Notes under the pieces: model-generated
Database searches by the model: none
What the model saw: only the letters and a program-made list of their open reading frames with translations
What the model was told of the DNA's origin: nothing
Shown: positions 61,204 to 64,000 of the stretch, one piece after another
Position numbering within the stretch: position 1 is the stretch's first letter
Layout: every line of letters begins with the position of its first letter
Program-made: the position numbers and the translations under genes
DNA from: Porphyromonas vaginalis
Lineage (GTDB): Bacteria; Bacteroidota; Bacteroidia; Bacteroidales; Porphyromonadaceae
Length of the DNA: 64,000 bases
NCBI RefSeq assembly: GCF_958301595.1
Contig: NZ_CATQJU010000001.1
Span: 1,054,001 to 1,118,000 of the forward strand
Direction: 5' to 3'

Positions 61204-63420
61204 ATGAATAGCATATTGCGTCACTACGCCCTATGGCTCTTCGGAGCTCTTACGCTCACGCTCACAACGGCCCTGCAGGGACAGACGAAGCAACCGTTAG
61301 ACCTTGAGACTGTCACTTATGGAGGCAAGACCTTTCGGTCAGACTTCTACCCGCAGCCCGTCTATGGGCTCGCTTGGCTACAGAGTGGCTACACCTACAC
61401 GGTAGATGGTGGCGACTACCGGAGCCTACGGGTCTACACCCCGACGAGAGGACAGGAGCAGACCGTTCTCACGCAGGACGAGCTCGTTCGGCTCCTCAAG
61501 CCTTACGATGACACCAACAAACTCTATCCGCTGGTTGCTTACGACTTTACCCCACAGTGCCACTACCTAGAGGTGGAGCTGCCCAAGGGACTTTACCTAA
61601 TAGATGTAGAGCAAAAGCTAATCGTCGGATACTTCGCCACTGGTGACACCGAAAAGCGCGCTTCGCTCCTCAGCCCTAACGAGCGCAACCTAGCGGTCAA
61701 GAGCGAGGAGGGCACACTCCTTATATATACGCTACAGCCCGCTGGGAGCAAACCTCAGGCTCCTACGCTAGTCGCTACGGACGAGGCGGAGGCTGCAGTC
61801 GTCTATGGCGAGTCGGTTCACCAGAACGAGTTCGGCATTGACGGTGGACTCTTCTGGAGTCCCGACAGTCGCCAGCTAGCTTTCTACCGTATGGATCAGT
61901 CGATGGTCGCACCCTATCCCATCGTTGATATGACACCGCACAAAGCGGTCGTCCAGCCCGTTCGCTACCCGATGGCAGGTACTCCTTCGCACCATGTGAC
62001 GCTAGGAGTCTTTCATCTAGAGAACCAGCAGACCACTTACCTAGCGACTGGTGGCGACCCCGAGCATTACTTGACAAACGTAGCGTGGCACCCCAACAGC
62101 AAGAAGGTTTACATAGCCGAGCTAAATAGAGGACAAGATCATCTCTTCCTCAATGGTTACGATGCTCAGACGGGAGCGCACACCGAGACGCTCTTTGAGG
62201 AGACTGATGCGCACTATGTCGAGCCACAGCACCCGATGATGTTTGTCCCTGGGAGCCGAGGCGAGCAGTTCGTTTGGGAGTCTCGTCGTGAGGGCTACCG
62301 ACAGCTCTATCTCTATAGTATCACGGGCAAATTGATCCGCAAGCTCACCGACATGGAGGGCGAGGTGACCGACATCTACGGCTTCGACCCCAAGGGCGAG
62401 CGCATATACTACCAGGCTGCGTACCCCTCACCGCTCGAGCGACACATCTTCGCGAGCGACCTCAAGCGAGGACGTACCATACAGCTGAGCAAGGTAGCCG
62501 GAACGCACGAAGCGATCTTTAGTCCCGATAAGCAGTACTATATAGACCAGCTGCAGAGTGCTACCATCGCACGCTCTGTCATGCTTCACGACAATAACGG
62601 GCTGCAGCTCCGCCAGATACATCAAGCTCCTGATCCGAGGGTTAAGCTTGATATGCCCAACATCACCACTGGCACGCTCCTAGCGGCTGATGGTAAGACC
62701 GAGCTTTACTACCGTCTCATCACGCCGTCTAACTTTGACGAGATGAAGGAGTATCCTGCCATCGTCTACGTCTATGGTGGTCCACATGCTCAGCTAGTCA
62801 CCAACACGCCACAGTGGGGTGCCTCGGGCTGGGATCTTTACATGGCACAGCAAGGGTACATCATCTTTACGGTCGACAATCGTGGTAGTGCCGAGCGAGG
62901 TGCTGCCTTCGAGCAGGTCATCCATCGTCAGGTTGGTACAGCCGAGATGGCTGATCAGATGAAGGGTGTCGAGTATCTCAAGAGCCTTCCCTATGTAGAT
63001 CGCAATCGTATCGGCGTGTACGGGTGGAGCTTTGGAGGCTTTATGACTACCAACCTGATGCTCACGCACTCCGAGACCTTTAAGGTGGGTGTCGCTGGCG
63101 GTCCCGTCATGGACTGGTCTCGCTACGAGATCATGTATGGCGAGCGGTACAACGACTCGCCTCAGGACAATGCCGAGGGCTATCAGCGCAACAACCTCAT
63201 CGAGCGTGCCAAAGACCTCAAGGGGCGTCTTCTCCTCATCCACGGCACCTCCGACAATGTGGTCGTCTGGCAGCATGCACAAGCCTTTGTCAAGGCGTGT
63301 GTTGATGCACAGACCTATCCCGACCTCTACTACTACCCAGGGCACAAGCACAACGTCATCGGCCCCGACCGCGTGCACCTCAACTATGTCATAACTCGTT
63401 ACTTCCTAGAGCACCTATGA
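61204..63420 (+). CDS. Dipeptidyl peptidase IV (S9B family)
   Basis: This 738-residue serine exopeptidase removes X-Pro dipeptides, important for peptide-feeding anaerobes. A signal peptide ends near LQGQTK (~28). The beta-propeller spans ~40-480, with the NEFGIDGGLFWSPDSRQLAFYRMD segment including the substrate-amine Glu region. The alpha/beta hydrolase domain has the nucleophile Ser609 in YGWSFGGFM, Asp684 in HGTSDNVV and His716 in GHKHNV. The spacings (75 and 32) equal those I recall for P. gingivalis DPP IV (593/668/700). It is probably periplasmic or surface-located. The stop overlaps the possible purD start. Confidence 0.94.
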   Translation: MNSILRHYALWLFGALTLTLTTALQGQTKQPLDLETVTYGGKTFRSDFYPQPVYGLAWLQSGYTYTVDGGDYRSLRVYTPTRGQEQTVLTQDELVRLLKPYDDTNKLYPLVAYDFTPQCHYLEVELPKGLYLIDVEQKLIVGYFATGDTEKRASLLSPNERNLAVKSEEGTLLIYTLQPAGSKPQAPTLVATDEAEAAVVYGESVHQNEFGIDGGLFWSPDSRQLAFYRMDQSMVAPYPIVDMTPHKAVVQPVRYPMAGTPSHHVTLGVFHLENQQTTYLATGGDPEHYLTNVAWHPNSKKVYIAELNRGQDHLFLNGYDAQTGAHTETLFEETDAHYVEPQHPMMFVPGSRGEQFVWESRREGYRQLYLYSITGKLIRKLTDMEGEVTDIYGFDPKGERIYYQAAYPSPLERHIFASDLKRGRTIQLSKVAGTHEAIFSPDKQYYIDQLQSATIARSVMLHDNNGLQLRQIHQAPDPRVKLDMPNITTGTLLAADGKTELYYRLITPSNFDEMKEYPAIVYVYGGPHAQLVTNTPQWGASGWDLYMAQQGYIIFTVDNRGSAERGAAFEQVIHRQVGTAEMADQMKGVEYLKSLPYVDRNRIGVYGWSFGGFMTTNLMLTHSETFKVGVAGGPVMDWSRYEIMYGERYNDSPQDNAEGYQRNNLIERAKDLKGRLLLIHGTSDNVVVWQHAQAFVKACVDAQTYPDLYYYPGHKHNVIGPDRVHLNYVITRYFLEHL

Positions 63421-64000
63421 GCCTTATCTATCCCAACACAAAGCAAGACGAGAAGAAGTCTACAGACGCTGAATTTATGAAGTACGCTAAGATCGAAATG
63501 GTAAAAGCTCCTCAGACCGTCCTCCTCCTCGGTAGCGGCGGACGCGAGTGCGCTATGGCTGCAGCCATAGCTGAGAGCAAGCTACTCAGGAAGCTCTACA
63601 TAGCTCCAGGCAATGCGGGTACTGCTGCTTATGGCACCAACGTCTCAGACATCAACCCTGTCAAGCATGAGACGGTGAGCGAGTTCATATCCACCCACGG
63701 GGTCACGCTCCTCGTCTGTGGCCCCGAGGCTCCGCTCGTCGATGGACTCGTCGACTATCTGCAGGAGGATGCTCGCCATCCCGACCTCCTCATCGTTGGC
63801 CCCGACAAGGCGGGCGCTCATCTCGAGGGTAGCAAGGAGTACAGCAAGGAGTTCATGCGTCGTCACAGCATCCCGACGGCCAGCTACGAGACCTTCGGAC
63901 CTCAAGATATAGAGGAGGCGGAGGAGTTTCTCGATCAGCTCTCCGCACCCTTTGTCCTCAAGGCTGACGGCCTAGCTGCTGGCAAGGGTGTCCTCATCTG
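63417..64000 (+). CDS. purD: Phosphoribosylamine--glycine ligase, N-terminal part (3' truncated by window edge)
   Basis: This ATP-grasp enzyme of purine synthesis joins glycine to 5-phosphoribosylamine. The first part reads VLLLGSGGREC, where the family usually has GGREHA, followed by YIAPGNAGTAAYGTNV, then GPEAPLVDGLVDYL and VLKADGLAAGKGV at the window end. The ATG at 63417 overlaps the DPP IV stop (ATGA). ATG 63477 or 63498 would give a more usual N-terminus, and 63498 is the most family-like. The Cys in place of His is worth noting, but I have not tested whether it is normal in close relatives. Confidence 0.88.
   Translation, partial: MSLIYPNTKQDEKKSTDAEFMKYAKIEMVKAPQTVLLLGSGGRECAMAAAIAESKLLRKLYIAPGNAGTAAYGTNVSDINPVKHETVSEFISTHGVTLLVCGPEAPLVDGLVDYLQEDARHPDLLIVGPDKAGAHLEGSKEYSKEFMRRHSIPTASYETFGPQDIEEAEEFLDQLSAPFVLKADGLAAGKGVLI

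Overview
The window is a stretch of Bacteroidota chromosome, most likely an oral or urogenital Porphyromonas close to P. asaccharolytica or P. uenonis rather than P. gingivalis. This rests on four things: promoters of the Bacteroidota type (a TAnnTTTG -7 box recurs before most transcription units), surface proteins with type IX secretion (T9SS) C-terminal domains, a Porphyromonas-type dipeptidyl peptidase IV, and gene orders such as sigma-54 activator-lptE-TPR-secG. The species is an inference.

Layout: 1-5087 is the end of a tripartite RND efflux operon (TolC-type channel, lipoprotein adaptor, AcrB-type pump, small PII-like protein). An IS30-family insertion (5405-6581) separates it from a cell-envelope and translation cluster: sigma-54 activator, lptE, TPR protein, secG, serS, smpB (6632-11475). 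Next come a small outer-membrane barrel gene, a DUF4143-type ATPase bracketed by duplicated promoter/iteron cassettes, and the NAD de novo operon nadB-nadC-nadA (minus strand). From 18872 to 29534 the genes are surface-oriented: a 1523-residue secreted adhesin-like protein, a polytopic membrane protein, a TonB-dependent receptor and an Ig-like lipoprotein. A second copy of the IS30 element (29666-30842) is followed by tRNA-His, pyruvate phosphate dikinase and two ribosomal clusters (rplM-rpsI, rpsB-tsf). A minus-strand operon tkt-TPR-rnhA-ATP-grasp follows, then an IS110-family element, then a 1959-residue cysteine-ladder LRR surface protein. The window closes with corA, a ZIP transporter, and a run from aspS through a Nif3-like gene, a zinc-ribbon coiled-coil gene, tilS, a THUMP methyltransferase and DPP IV to a partial purD.

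The intergenic space is unusual. It is built from a small set of repeat modules: degenerate arrays with an exact 7-bp period; MITE-like palindromic elements with GTAACCC-type ends; a ~290-bp element carrying five CCACGTGG palindromes at identical spacing in both copies; and smaller repeats. These modules occur together in islands, next to promoters and around the surface-protein genes.

The strongest signal is the IS110-family element at about 43185-44734. Its 5' non-coding end has its own promoter and folds into two loops. The first carries 9 nt identical to the target sequence abutting the left end. The second carries 8 nt identical to the element's right end and 6 nt complementary to its left end. 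This is what is expected of a bridge RNA. The target is one of the MITE-like repeats, and at least ten copies of the 9-nt target word lie in the window.
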